Assembly: GCA_963708155.1 (NCBI GenBank)
Contig: OY970183.1
Location: 2,232,001-2,296,000, forward strand
Reading direction: 5' to 3'
From: Methylovirgula sp963708155
GTDB lineage: Bacteria > Pseudomonadota > Alphaproteobacteria > Rhizobiales > Beijerinckiaceae
DNA: 64,000 nt
The translations under genes and the position numbers were made by a program. This document shows, one piece after another, positions 57,380 through 64,000 of this stretch. The notes under the pieces were generated by a model. That model ran no database searches. It saw only the letters and a list, made by a program, of their open reading frames with translations, and was not told the DNA's origin. Position 1 is the stretch's first letter. Each line of letters opens with the position of its first letter.

Positions 57380-57436
57380 CCCTTTTAGTCCCTTGTTTAA
57401 CGTGGCGGCAAGCCGGCCGGCCCAAATGACCACATC
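57380..57436 (-). ncRNA. SAM-II riboswitch (metA motif) upstream of metZ
   Basis: On the minus strand the sequence contains GTGGTCATTTGGGCCGG, then CTTGCCGCCACGTTAAAC and GGGACTAAAAGGG. These are the conserved parts of the SAM-II pseudoknot: P1 pairs GTGG with CCAC, and the GCCACGTTAAA and CTAAAaGGG elements follow. This class is largely confined to alphaproteobacteria, where it precedes methionine genes and reduces expression when S-adenosylmethionine is plentiful. The 3' end is about 120 bases before the metZ start. Confidence 0.88.
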
Positions 57437-57550
57437 CACAAGATAAACCTTGCCTTTGGCCGGCTCAAGGGAAAATAGCTGTTCGCAGGCGGCTCCCCGC
57501 CTTGACGCCGCCGGCCCCACGGGGTTGGTCGCGGCAGAGAGAGCGTTCCG

Positions 57551-58720
57551 ATGTCCTTGAATCCCCTCCCGCTGGAAGACGAGAATGCCGGCCTGTTCGG
57601 CAACCATTTCGGTCTGCTCGGGCGCGAAAAGATCGAGCTGTTGCTGCGCCGCCGGATGATCCGCGGCCTCGGCGAGATCGAGCCGGGACAATTGCAGCCT
57701 GCGAGCCTCGATCTGCGGCTCGGCGCGACGGCGCATCGGGTGCGCGCCAGCTTCCTGCCCGGCAAGGAGCGCAGCGTCGAGGATCAGCTCGGCGTGCTGA
57801 AGTCGGACGAGATCAGCCTCGAGGGCGATGGCGCGGTGCTCGAACGCGGCTGTGTCTATGTCATTCCGCTGCTCGAATTCCTGGCCCTGCCGGAAAGCCT
57901 TTCGGCCGCCGCCAATCCAAAAAGCTCGACCGGAAGGCTCGATATTTTCACCCGTCTCATCACCGACCGCAGCGAGATTTTCGACCATGTCGAGCGCGGC
58001 TACGAGGGGCGTCTTTACGCCGAGGTCTCGCCGCGCAGCTTCAGCGTGCGCGTGCGCAAAGGTTCGCGGCTCAATCAAATCCGTTTTCGCCGCTGGCACC
58101 CACAGCAGTTCTTCTCCCGCACCGGCTTCGGTGTCGACGACAAGGACTTGCGCGAGCGCCATGCCGGGCTTGCGCTGGTTGACGGCGAACTGAACCTGCG
58201 CGGCGGTCTCGTTCTGCGCATTGCTTTGAACGCCGAGACCTTCGACAGCAAGATCATCGGCTATCGCGCGCAAAAGCACGCCGACATTATCGATGTCGAC
58301 CGCGTCGGTGCTTACGATGTCGCCGATTTCTGGGATCCTATCCACGCGCGGCCGGACAAGCGGCTGATCCTCGATCCCGATGAATTCTACATTCTCGCCT
58401 CGCAGGAGAAGCTGCATATTCCGCCCGACCTTGCGGCCGAGATGGTGCCTATCGATCCGGCAATGGGCGAGTTCCGTGTTCACTACGCCGGCTTCTTCGA
58501 TCCGGGCTTCGGCTATACCGAAAGCGGCCATCCGGGCAGCCGCGCCGTCCTCGAAGTGCGCAGCCACGAGGTGCCTTTCATTCTCGAGGACGGGCAGGTG
58601 ATCGGCCGCCTCGTCTACGAGAAAATGGCCGAGGCGCCGCAGGCGCTCTATGGGCAGATCGGCGGCTCGAACTATCAGGGCCAAGGCCTCAAACTCTCGA
58701 AACATTTCCGTATGCCGTGA
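57551..58720 (+). CDS. dcd: 2'-deoxycytidine 5'-triphosphate deaminase, long two-domain form
   Basis: This 389-residue protein is about twice the size of E. coli Dcd and matches the alphaproteobacterial long form. It has LQPASLDLRLGATAHRV and PKSSTGRLDIFTRLITDRSE in the first half. The second half has RVHYAGFFDPGFGYTESGHP and VLEVRSHEVPFILEDGQVIG, repeating the fold. The enzyme deaminates dCTP to dUTP for thymidylate synthesis. It is divergent from metZ, with the SAM-II element between them on the other strand. Confidence 0.92.
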   Translation: MSLNPLPLEDENAGLFGNHFGLLGREKIELLLRRRMIRGLGEIEPGQLQPASLDLRLGATAHRVRASFLPGKERSVEDQLGVLKSDEISLEGDGAVLERGCVYVIPLLEFLALPESLSAAANPKSSTGRLDIFTRLITDRSEIFDHVERGYEGRLYAEVSPRSFSVRVRKGSRLNQIRFRRWHPQQFFSRTGFGVDDKDLRERHAGLALVDGELNLRGGLVLRIALNAETFDSKIIGYRAQKHADIIDVDRVGAYDVADFWDPIHARPDKRLILDPDEFYILASQEKLHIPPDLAAEMVPIDPAMGEFRVHYAGFFDPGFGYTESGHPGSRAVLEVRSHEVPFILEDGQVIGRLVYEKMAEAPQALYGQIGGSNYQGQGLKLSKHFRMP

Positions 58721-58799
58721 GGCGCGTTCTTGGCGCTCGCGCCTTAAAAAAGGCTGGCATAAGCTTTGTAGGTTCAGGTCACCCCAACCGGACCGCTTG

Positions 58800-60410
58800 A
58801 TGCCGCATGCTGCTCTGATCGCCTTCGCTCTCATCGCGCTGACGATGACCGGCGCGATTCTCGCGCGCCGGCTGCACGTTCCCGCGTCGATATTTCTGGT
58901 CGTGTTCGGCATTGCGGCGAGCTTCGTGCCCGGCCTGCCGCATATTCCGATCGAGCCGAATGTCGTCCTGCAGGTGCTGCTGCCGCCCCTGCTCTATATC
59001 GCCGGCGTCGGCATGAGCTGGCGCGGGTTCAAGCGCGAGTTTGCCGAGATTTCCCTGCTGGCGGTCGGCTGCGTCTGCGCCACCGCCGCGGCGGTCGCCT
59101 TCACCGTGCATGGGCTGCTTGGCTGGCCGCTGGCGCTGGGCTTCGTCCTCGGCGCCATTGTCGCACCTCCGGATGCCGTGGCGCCCCTCGCGCTCACCGA
59201 GGGGCTGGCGCTGCCGCAACGTATCGTCACCATTCTGGAAGGCGAGGGCCTCGTCAACGACGCAACCGCGCTGATTATCTTCAGCTTCGCGGTCACCGCG
59301 GTCGAGACCGCGAGCTTTTCGCTGCCGCGCGCGGCCGGCTTGTTTGTCGTCGTCGCCATCGCCGGCGTTGCCTGGGGGCTCGCCGTCGGCTGGGGCACCT
59401 TACGGCTGCGTCGCGCGATTGGCGATCCGCAAATCGAGCTGACGATCGCGCTGCTGGCGCCTTACATCGCCTTTTGGCCTTTGCAGGCGTTGGGTGGCTC
59501 TGGGGTTTTGGCGGCCGTGACAGCGGGGCTTTATGTCAGCGCCAATGGCGCCGGACAGATTCCGCCCGCAACACGCCTCCAAGGCTATTTCTTCTGGCGC
59601 CTTGTCGTCTACATCACCGAAGGTTCGATCTTTGTCATTACCGGCCTGCAAGCGCGGCCGATCCTCGAGACCTTGCAAAGGGATTCGTGGGAGAAGCTGC
59701 CGCTGGCGATCGGAGTCGTCATCCTTGCGGTTGTGGCGGTGCGCCTGATCTGGGTCATCGTCCTGACGCGGGTGCCGCGCGATCTGATCCGCAAAAGCAA
59801 GCACAAGGCGCCGCCGCCTTGGCAGCATGACTTCTTCATCGGCTTCACCGGCATCCGCGGTGTCGTCTCGCTCGCCGCCGCGTTGTCGATCCCCTTCATG
59901 GTCGATGGCGCGCCGTTTCCCGAGCGCGACATCGTTTTGATCATCACTTTCGCGGTGATTCTCGCGACGCTGGTGGGGCAGGGCGTCAGCCTGCCCTGGG
60001 TGGTGCGAAAGCTGGGTCTCGATGCCGAGGGCCGCCGCGAATCGGCGGCGGCGAAAGATCGCGAGATTCGCGCCCGCGTCCTCGGCGTCGAGGCGGTGCT
60101 CACGCGCCTTGGCGCGCTGGACGGCATATCGGCCGGCACGATGCGCGTGCTGAAGAACCGTCATCGCGACCGGCGCGATACGCTGATCAGCGCGCTCAAG
60201 CGCGTCGATGGGCAATATGGCGATTCGCTCCAGGTGCAGCTCGGCCTCATCGAGGCGGAACGGAAGAAGATCGCCGAACTTTATGCCGAGGACGCCTTGA
60301 GCGATGAAGCGCGTCGCCGGATCGAGCGGGAGCTCGATCTCGAGGACGCACGCGTGCGGCACGCCTATTCGAGCGCACTGCCAATCAAATACGATGATCC
60401 GCTGACCTGA
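58800..60410 (+). CDS. CPA1-family Na+/H+ antiporter (NhaP type)
   Basis: The protein has 536 residues and about 12 helices. The CPA1 core motifs are LGAIVAPPDAVAPLALTEGL, ILEGEGLVNDATALIIFSFA with the two Asp of the transport site region, and FIGFTGIRGVVSLAAALSIP. A charged helical cytoplasmic tail of about 130 residues (from about 410) ends the protein. The frame is open to 58650, inside dcd; the ATG at 58800 gives the normal hydrophobic start. It exchanges Na+ or K+ for protons. Confidence 0.92.
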   Translation: MPHAALIAFALIALTMTGAILARRLHVPASIFLVVFGIAASFVPGLPHIPIEPNVVLQVLLPPLLYIAGVGMSWRGFKREFAEISLLAVGCVCATAAAVAFTVHGLLGWPLALGFVLGAIVAPPDAVAPLALTEGLALPQRIVTILEGEGLVNDATALIIFSFAVTAVETASFSLPRAAGLFVVVAIAGVAWGLAVGWGTLRLRRAIGDPQIELTIALLAPYIAFWPLQALGGSGVLAAVTAGLYVSANGAGQIPPATRLQGYFFWRLVVYITEGSIFVITGLQARPILETLQRDSWEKLPLAIGVVILAVVAVRLIWVIVLTRVPRDLIRKSKHKAPPPWQHDFFIGFTGIRGVVSLAAALSIPFMVDGAPFPERDIVLIITFAVILATLVGQGVSLPWVVRKLGLDAEGRRESAAAKDREIRARVLGVEAVLTRLGALDGISAGTMRVLKNRHRDRRDTLISALKRVDGQYGDSLQVQLGLIEAERKKIAELYAEDALSDEARRRIERELDLEDARVRHAYSSALPIKYDDPLT

Positions 60411-60427
60411 CTACGAACACCAGGTGT

Positions 60428-60691
60428 TCAGCGCTTGTGGTGATGGCGCAGATATTCGTGCAGCGAGGCCGAGCCGGTTTCCTTGAGCAGGGTCGCGAGA
60501 TGCATGTCGCCGCGCCGCCCGGCGGCGAAGTGGTCGCCGTAGGTCTTGCGAAGCGTATCGACCCGGGTGTTGCCATGTTTGTGGCTGATGCGGCCGCCGT
60601 GTTCCTCGGAGCGTCCGTCGAGCCCTCTCTTGTGCTTTTTGACCGCTTTACTCGCCTTGACTGCTTTACGTGCCTTAAGCGCTTTTGCCAT
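60428..60691 (-). CDS. Small basic protein of unknown function with a histone-like N-terminus
   Basis: The protein has 87 residues. The first 22 are almost only Lys, Ala, Val and Arg (MAKALKARKAVKASKAVKKH), resembling lysine-rich histone H1-like tails. The rest (GRISHKHGNTRVDTLRKTYG, then GDMHLATLLKETGSASLHEY) matches a widespread proteobacterial domain of unknown role, as far as I recall. It could bind nucleic acid. It converges on the antiporter gene, and a 15-bp palindrome covers its stop codon. Confidence 0.72.
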   Translation of the reverse strand: MAKALKARKAVKASKAVKKHKRGLDGRSEEHGGRISHKHGNTRVDTLRKTYGDHFAAGRRGDMHLATLLKETGSASLHEYLRHHHKR

Positions 60692-60974
60692 TGAACCCCT
60701 CCCATTTTCGAGGACGCGTCAGAGCGACGTCAATCCACGCAATCTACGCCGCTCGTCCATTGGCCGCGTGCATAAGCGCACGATACAGCCAAGTATCCCC
60801 ACCTTGGAGAAATCGAGCGCCGGGATGTTGGGAATGAGGGCTTTAACAAATGTAATGCCGCTGCTTACAGCAAGCTTACAATAAAGTTACAAGAAACAAA
60901 CAACAACATTACCGCGCGAACGTAATATTCGTAGCTCCTGATACAGCAAATAAACACGCGCCGGAGGTGGGGCT
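60692..60974. other. AT-richer intergenic region upstream of pqqC
   Basis: I see no gene, and in particular no pqqA-like peptide with the E-x3-Y motif. It is AT-rich from about 60840 (AGCTTACAATAAAGTTACAA). A GGAGGTGG ribosome binding site precedes pqqC at 60962-60969. Confidence 0.5.
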
Positions 60975-61748
60975 ATGAATGAGATCGTCAAGACGAGCGC
61001 CTTTATCGACGCGCAACCCTATTCGCCGGACGATTTCGAGGCCGCGATCCGCGCCGTCGGCGTCGAGCGCTATCACGACAAACACCCTTTCCACAAAATG
61101 CTGCACGGCGGACAGTTGAACAAGGAACAGGTCCGCGCCTGGGCGCTCAACCGCTATTGCTACCAGGAGGCGGTGCCGCGCAAGGATGCGGCCTTCATGA
61201 GCCGTGTGCATGACCGGGAATTGCGCCGCGAATGGATTCATCGCATCCACGATCACGACGGCCTCGGCGAAGAGGGCGGCGGCATCGAGCGCTGGCTGGT
61301 GCTGACCGACGCGCTCGGCTTCTCGCGCGAATATGTCACCTCGCGGCGCGGCGCGCTGCCGGCGACGAAATTCGCGGTCGAAGCCTATGTTCGCTTCGTT
61401 GTCGAGCAACCTTTGGTCATCGCTGTCGCTTCCTCGCTGACGGAATTGTTCGCGCCGGCGATCCATCGCGAGCGCATTGCAGGCATGCTGGCCAATTACG
61501 ATTTCGTCGATGACCACGTGATGGCCTATTTCAAGCGTCGACTATCGCAGGCGCCGCGTGACGCGGAATTCGCGCTGGCCTACATCAAGACCAATGCGTT
61601 TAGCCGCGCGGAACAGGAAGGCTGCATCGCCGCTGTGCGGTTCAAATGCGATGTGCTTTGGGCCCAGCTCGATGCGCTGCACTATGCCTATGTAACGCCC
61701 GGCCTCGTCCCGCCCGGCGCTTATCGGCCTGGACAGGCCACCGACTGA
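60975..61748 (+). CDS. pqqC: Pyrroloquinoline-quinone synthase PqqC
   Basis: This 257-residue haem-oxygenase-fold protein has HDKHPFHKMLHGGQLNKEQV, ALNRYCYQEAVPRKDAAFMS, HRIHDHDGLGEEGGGIERWL and SSLTELFAPAIHRERIAG, the His/Arg/Tyr-rich active site of PqqC. It performs the final ring closure and eight-electron oxidation giving PQQ, the cofactor of methanol and other quinoprotein dehydrogenases. No other pqq gene lies within the window, so it is separated from pqqA, pqqB, pqqD and pqqE. The strong GGAGGTGG supports the start. Confidence 0.93.
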   Translation: MNEIVKTSAFIDAQPYSPDDFEAAIRAVGVERYHDKHPFHKMLHGGQLNKEQVRAWALNRYCYQEAVPRKDAAFMSRVHDRELRREWIHRIHDHDGLGEEGGGIERWLVLTDALGFSREYVTSRRGALPATKFAVEAYVRFVVEQPLVIAVASSLTELFAPAIHRERIAGMLANYDFVDDHVMAYFKRRLSQAPRDAEFALAYIKTNAFSRAEQEGCIAAVRFKCDVLWAQLDALHYAYVTPGLVPPGAYRPGQATD

Positions 61749-61843
61749 GGCTGCCGCCCATAACTTCTGCGCTGCGTGTCCCGCCCAGTGTGGTGGGCGT
61801 CAAATGTTGCCGTTTGGCGCCTGCTTCATGATATGGGCACTCC

Positions 61844-62824
61844 ATGAATTTAGTGTCAGGTTGCGGTCTTGTCGCCGGCGCCCTCGCGCTTGAGGCGATT
61901 GTTGGATATCCCAGAAGTGTGCTTCGCACGCTCGGGCATCCGGTTATGTGGATCGGCGCACTGATCGAACTTACCGAGACGCGACTCAACGTCTCGCATA
62001 CGGCTCCGATGCTTCAGAGGCTTTCCGGCATTGTCAGCCTGATCTTCTGGCTAACGAGCGTAGGCGCGGTTGGAGTCTTCATTTCCTGGTCTTGTGGATC
62101 GACCTTGGTCGGGGGGGTGATACTGATCGTCCTGGCGAGCAGCCTGCTGTCACAACGCGCTCTCCACGATCACGTCCGAGCCGTCGCCATCGCTTTGCAA
62201 TATGAGGGATTGACCGCGGGCAGGGTGGCAGTCAGTCAGATTGTCGGCCGCGCAACTGCGGACCTCGACGAAGCGGGGGTGGCCCGGGCCGCAATTGAAA
62301 GCCTGGCCGAGAATTTTTCTGATGGGGTAGTTGCGCCGGCCTTCTGGCTGGCGATCGGTGGCCTGGCGGGCGGCCTGCTCTATAAAACGATTAACACTGC
62401 GGACAGCATGGTCGGACACCGCACACCGCGCTACGTGAACTTCGGTTGGGCCTCCGCGCGGTTCGATGATCTTGTGAATCTTCCCGCGTCTCGGCTTTCT
62501 GCTCTTCTATTTGTATCGGCTGCGGCCTTTGACCGACAGGCATCCGCGAGCATGGCTTGGCGGTCCGCGTGGCGCGATGCGCACAAGCATCAGTCTCCCA
62601 ATGCTGGCTGGCCCGAGGCGGCGATGGCCGGCGCGCTTGACTTGAAACTTGGGGGCCCGCGCGTCTACGAAGGAATGAGCGTGGAGGGTGCATTTTTGGG
62701 CGATGGCCGTCGGGCGGCGACCTTTGTCGATATTTATCGTGCTCTGAGGCTTTTCGAGCGCGCGGCCGCGTTGCAACTATTCGTTTATGCCGTGCTCGCA
62801 CTGGCCATTACCTGGCGAGCCTAA
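61844..62824 (+). CDS. cbiB: Adenosylcobinamide-phosphate synthase CbiB/CobD
   Basis: The protein has 326 residues and several membrane helices. Motifs are GCGLVAGALALEAIVGYPRS, HPVMWIGALIELTETRLN, the family signature ESLAENFSDGVVAPAFWLAI, and NTADSMVGHRTPRYVNFGWA with SPNAGWPEAAMAGALDLKLG. It attaches aminopropanol phosphate (or ethanolamine phosphate) to cobyric acid in cobalamin synthesis. Its 3' end overlaps convergent cobQ by 17 bases. Cobalamin would serve MetH in this same window. Confidence 0.93.
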   Translation: MNLVSGCGLVAGALALEAIVGYPRSVLRTLGHPVMWIGALIELTETRLNVSHTAPMLQRLSGIVSLIFWLTSVGAVGVFISWSCGSTLVGGVILIVLASSLLSQRALHDHVRAVAIALQYEGLTAGRVAVSQIVGRATADLDEAGVARAAIESLAENFSDGVVAPAFWLAIGGLAGGLLYKTINTADSMVGHRTPRYVNFGWASARFDDLVNLPASRLSALLFVSAAAFDRQASASMAWRSAWRDAHKHQSPNAGWPEAAMAGALDLKLGGPRVYEGMSVEGAFLGDGRRAATFVDIYRALRLFERAAALQLFVYAVLALAITWRA

Positions 62825-64000
62825 GCAGCTGTTCAAGATCGAGACAACTTTCGAGATGGTCTGCCAAGCTGTCGAGGACGCTTTCGATCTGCGCCTCATA
62901 CATAAGACCGGAACTTGCGCCGCCGAGAGCCTCGAGCCATGCCCGGCGCTGATTGTCGTCCGCAAAAAGCCCGTGCACATAGGTGCCGGCGACGCGACCG
63001 TCGCGCGACACTGCTCCCTCGCGCCGGCCATCATCAAGAATATGGAGGGCGTTTGCACAATCTCTGCCGTCCGTGCGACCGACATGCATCTCATAGCCGG
63101 AAAAAGTTGCGCCACTTCTAATGGAGCGTCCGCGAACTGACAGCAGAGACTTATCGCCCGTAAGTATCGTTTCGATATCGAGTAATCCCAACCCCGGAGT
63201 CTCGCCGGGTAGTCCTTCGATGCCTTGTGGATCCGCAATCATGCGGCCCAGCAATTGGTAACCACCGCAGAGGCCGAGTACGCTTCCGCCCCGGCGCGTA
63301 TGTGCCTTTATATCGATGTCCCAGCCCTCTGCGACTAAAGCGTGCATATCGGCGCGGGTCGCCTTGGATCCCGGAAGAATGATAAGATCGGCGTCGTTCG
63401 GAAGCACCGTTCCGCGCGTTATCATGGCGAGATTGACGTCTGCTTCAGCGGCTAACGGATCGAGGTCATCGAAATTCGCGATATGCGGCAGGACTGGAGC
63501 GACAATCTTCACGCGCCGCTTTTCGCTCGAATGGCGCAGGCGCTGACGCGGGATAGCATCTTCCGCAGGCAGCAGAATTGCATCCGCGAAATAGGGAATG
63601 AGACCCAAGCTCGGCCAGCCGGAGAATGTCTCGATCGCGGTCATCCCGGTCGAAAATAGGGTAGGGTCGCCCCGAAATTTATTGACGATGAACCCCTGGA
63701 TCAGAGCGGCGTCCGCAGAATCCAGCACGGCTTTCGTACCGACGATTTGCGCTATAACGCCGCCGCGGTCGATATCGCCGATGAGCACGACAGGGCAGTC
63801 CGTCGCTCGCGCAAAGCCCATGTTTGCAATGTCATTTGCCCGGAGATTTATTTCCGCAGGACTGCCTGCGCCCTCAACAAGAATTAATTCGGCCGCTGAG
63901 GCCAGGGTGGCAAAACTATCCAGCACCGCATCGGCCAGTTGCGCTTTCAAGCCTTGATATTCACGTGCTTTTGCGGTGCCGAGAATTCGTCCCTGAACGA
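62808..64000 (-). CDS. cobQ: Cobyric acid synthase CobQ, C-terminal part (cut by window edge)
   Basis: The reading frame is open to the right edge, so the start lies outside. Visible parts are VQGRILGTAKAREYQGLKAQ, LILVEGAGSPAEINLRANDI, VVLIGDIDRGGVIAQIVGT and the glutaminase domain with LPGSKATRADMHAL, SVLGLCGGYQLLGRMI (nucleophile Cys) and GTYVHGLFAD. It amidates adenosylcobyrinic acid diamide at four positions. About 397 residues are present of the usual 480-500. Confidence 0.95.
   Translation of the reverse strand, partial: VQGRILGTAKAREYQGLKAQLADAVLDSFATLASAAELILVEGAGSPAEINLRANDIANMGFARATDCPVVLIGDIDRGGVIAQIVGTKAVLDSADAALIQGFIVNKFRGDPTLFSTGMTAIETFSGWPSLGLIPYFADAILLPAEDAIPRQRLRHSSEKRRVKIVAPVLPHIANFDDLDPLAAEADVNLAMITRGTVLPNDADLIILPGSKATRADMHALVAEGWDIDIKAHTRRGGSVLGLCGGYQLLGRMIADPQGIEGLPGETPGLGLLDIETILTGDKSLLSVRGRSIRSGATFSGYEMHVGRTDGRDCANALHILDDGRREGAVSRDGRVAGTYVHGLFADDNQRRAWLEALGGASSGLMYEAQIESVLDSLADHLESCLDLEQLLRLAR

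Noticed and set aside
57284..58912. A 542-codon open frame antisense to dcd
   Set aside because: It covers dcd and the SAM-II region on the opposite strand and has no family features; a compositional shadow.
61748..61843. Cobalamin riboswitch before cbiB
   Set aside because: The gap is under 100 bases and lacks the conserved B12-box sequence.

Overview
This 64 kb window is a GC-rich, densely coded chromosomal segment of an alphaproteobacterium of the order Hyphomicrobiales (Rhizobiales). The gene order smc - dsbA-like - dciA and the sdhE - mfd pair are typical of that order. A growth-pole-ring-type giant protein and a SAM-II riboswitch in front of metZ fit the same group. A metal-free NAD-dependent formate dehydrogenase, an oxalate/formate-type carrier, molybdenum-cofactor genes, pqqC and corrin-ring genes suggest a methylotroph or formate user, perhaps near Beijerinckiaceae/Methylobacteriaceae. 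The family placement is inference. I see no phage, insertion sequence, CRISPR array, tRNA or rRNA operon; the content looks like core genome plus a few lineage-specific genes.

Layout. 0-7.9 kb: smc (cut by the window edge), a YccF-type membrane protein, a DsbA-like thiol oxidoreductase, dciA, sdhE, mfd (full length but broken by about 27 single-base indels), cca and a small membrane protein. 8.1-14.2 kb: a complete p-aminobenzoate operon (pabB-pabA-pabC), a SixA-like phosphatase, and a YcjX/YcjF pair. 14.2-17.6 kb: an FNR-type regulator with an almost perfect FNR box upstream, an outer-membrane protein, a thioredoxin-reductase-like ferredoxin reductase and a [2Fe-2S] ferredoxin. 17.7-24.9 kb: an Hpt protein divergent from a 1500-residue growth-pole-ring-like coiled-coil protein, the RNase P RNA gene, a glycine-zipper lipoprotein, an AmpD-type amidase and an FmdB-type zinc ribbon protein.

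24.9-30.6 kb is a methionine-cycle operon: an ArsR-methyltransferase fusion regulator, metF and metH, with a palindromic operator candidate upstream. 31-37 kb holds a YbjQ-like protein, ettA, a membrane-anchored KAP-type P-loop NTPase preceded by interspersed palindromes, and an OFA-family carrier. 37.5-44.2 kb is a molybdenum-cofactor and formate region: mobB, a methyltransferase, a TusA-like protein, mobA, an exported beta-rich protein, a quinone reductase-like enzyme, NAD-formate dehydrogenase and a MOSC protein. 44.5-49.8 kb: rpsD, a GT87-type membrane protein, then an rpe-purB-diiron protein-hydrolase operon. 49.9-55.9 kb: a GGDEF/EAL sensor, then a cupredoxin, a multi-pass membrane protein whose predicted mature N-terminus is histidine, a tiny membrane peptide and a di-haem peroxidase. 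56-64 kb: metZ under a SAM-II riboswitch, dcd, a CPA1 antiporter, a small basic protein, pqqC, cbiB and cobQ (cut by the window edge).

Sequence quality matters here. Besides mfd, four genes carry one or two apparent frameshifts (ycjX, metH, the amidase, the GT87 protein). The reading between breaks is clean and removing the indels restores normal family lengths. I therefore favour sequencing or assembly error over real gene decay, but mfd is exceptional in density and deserves checking.
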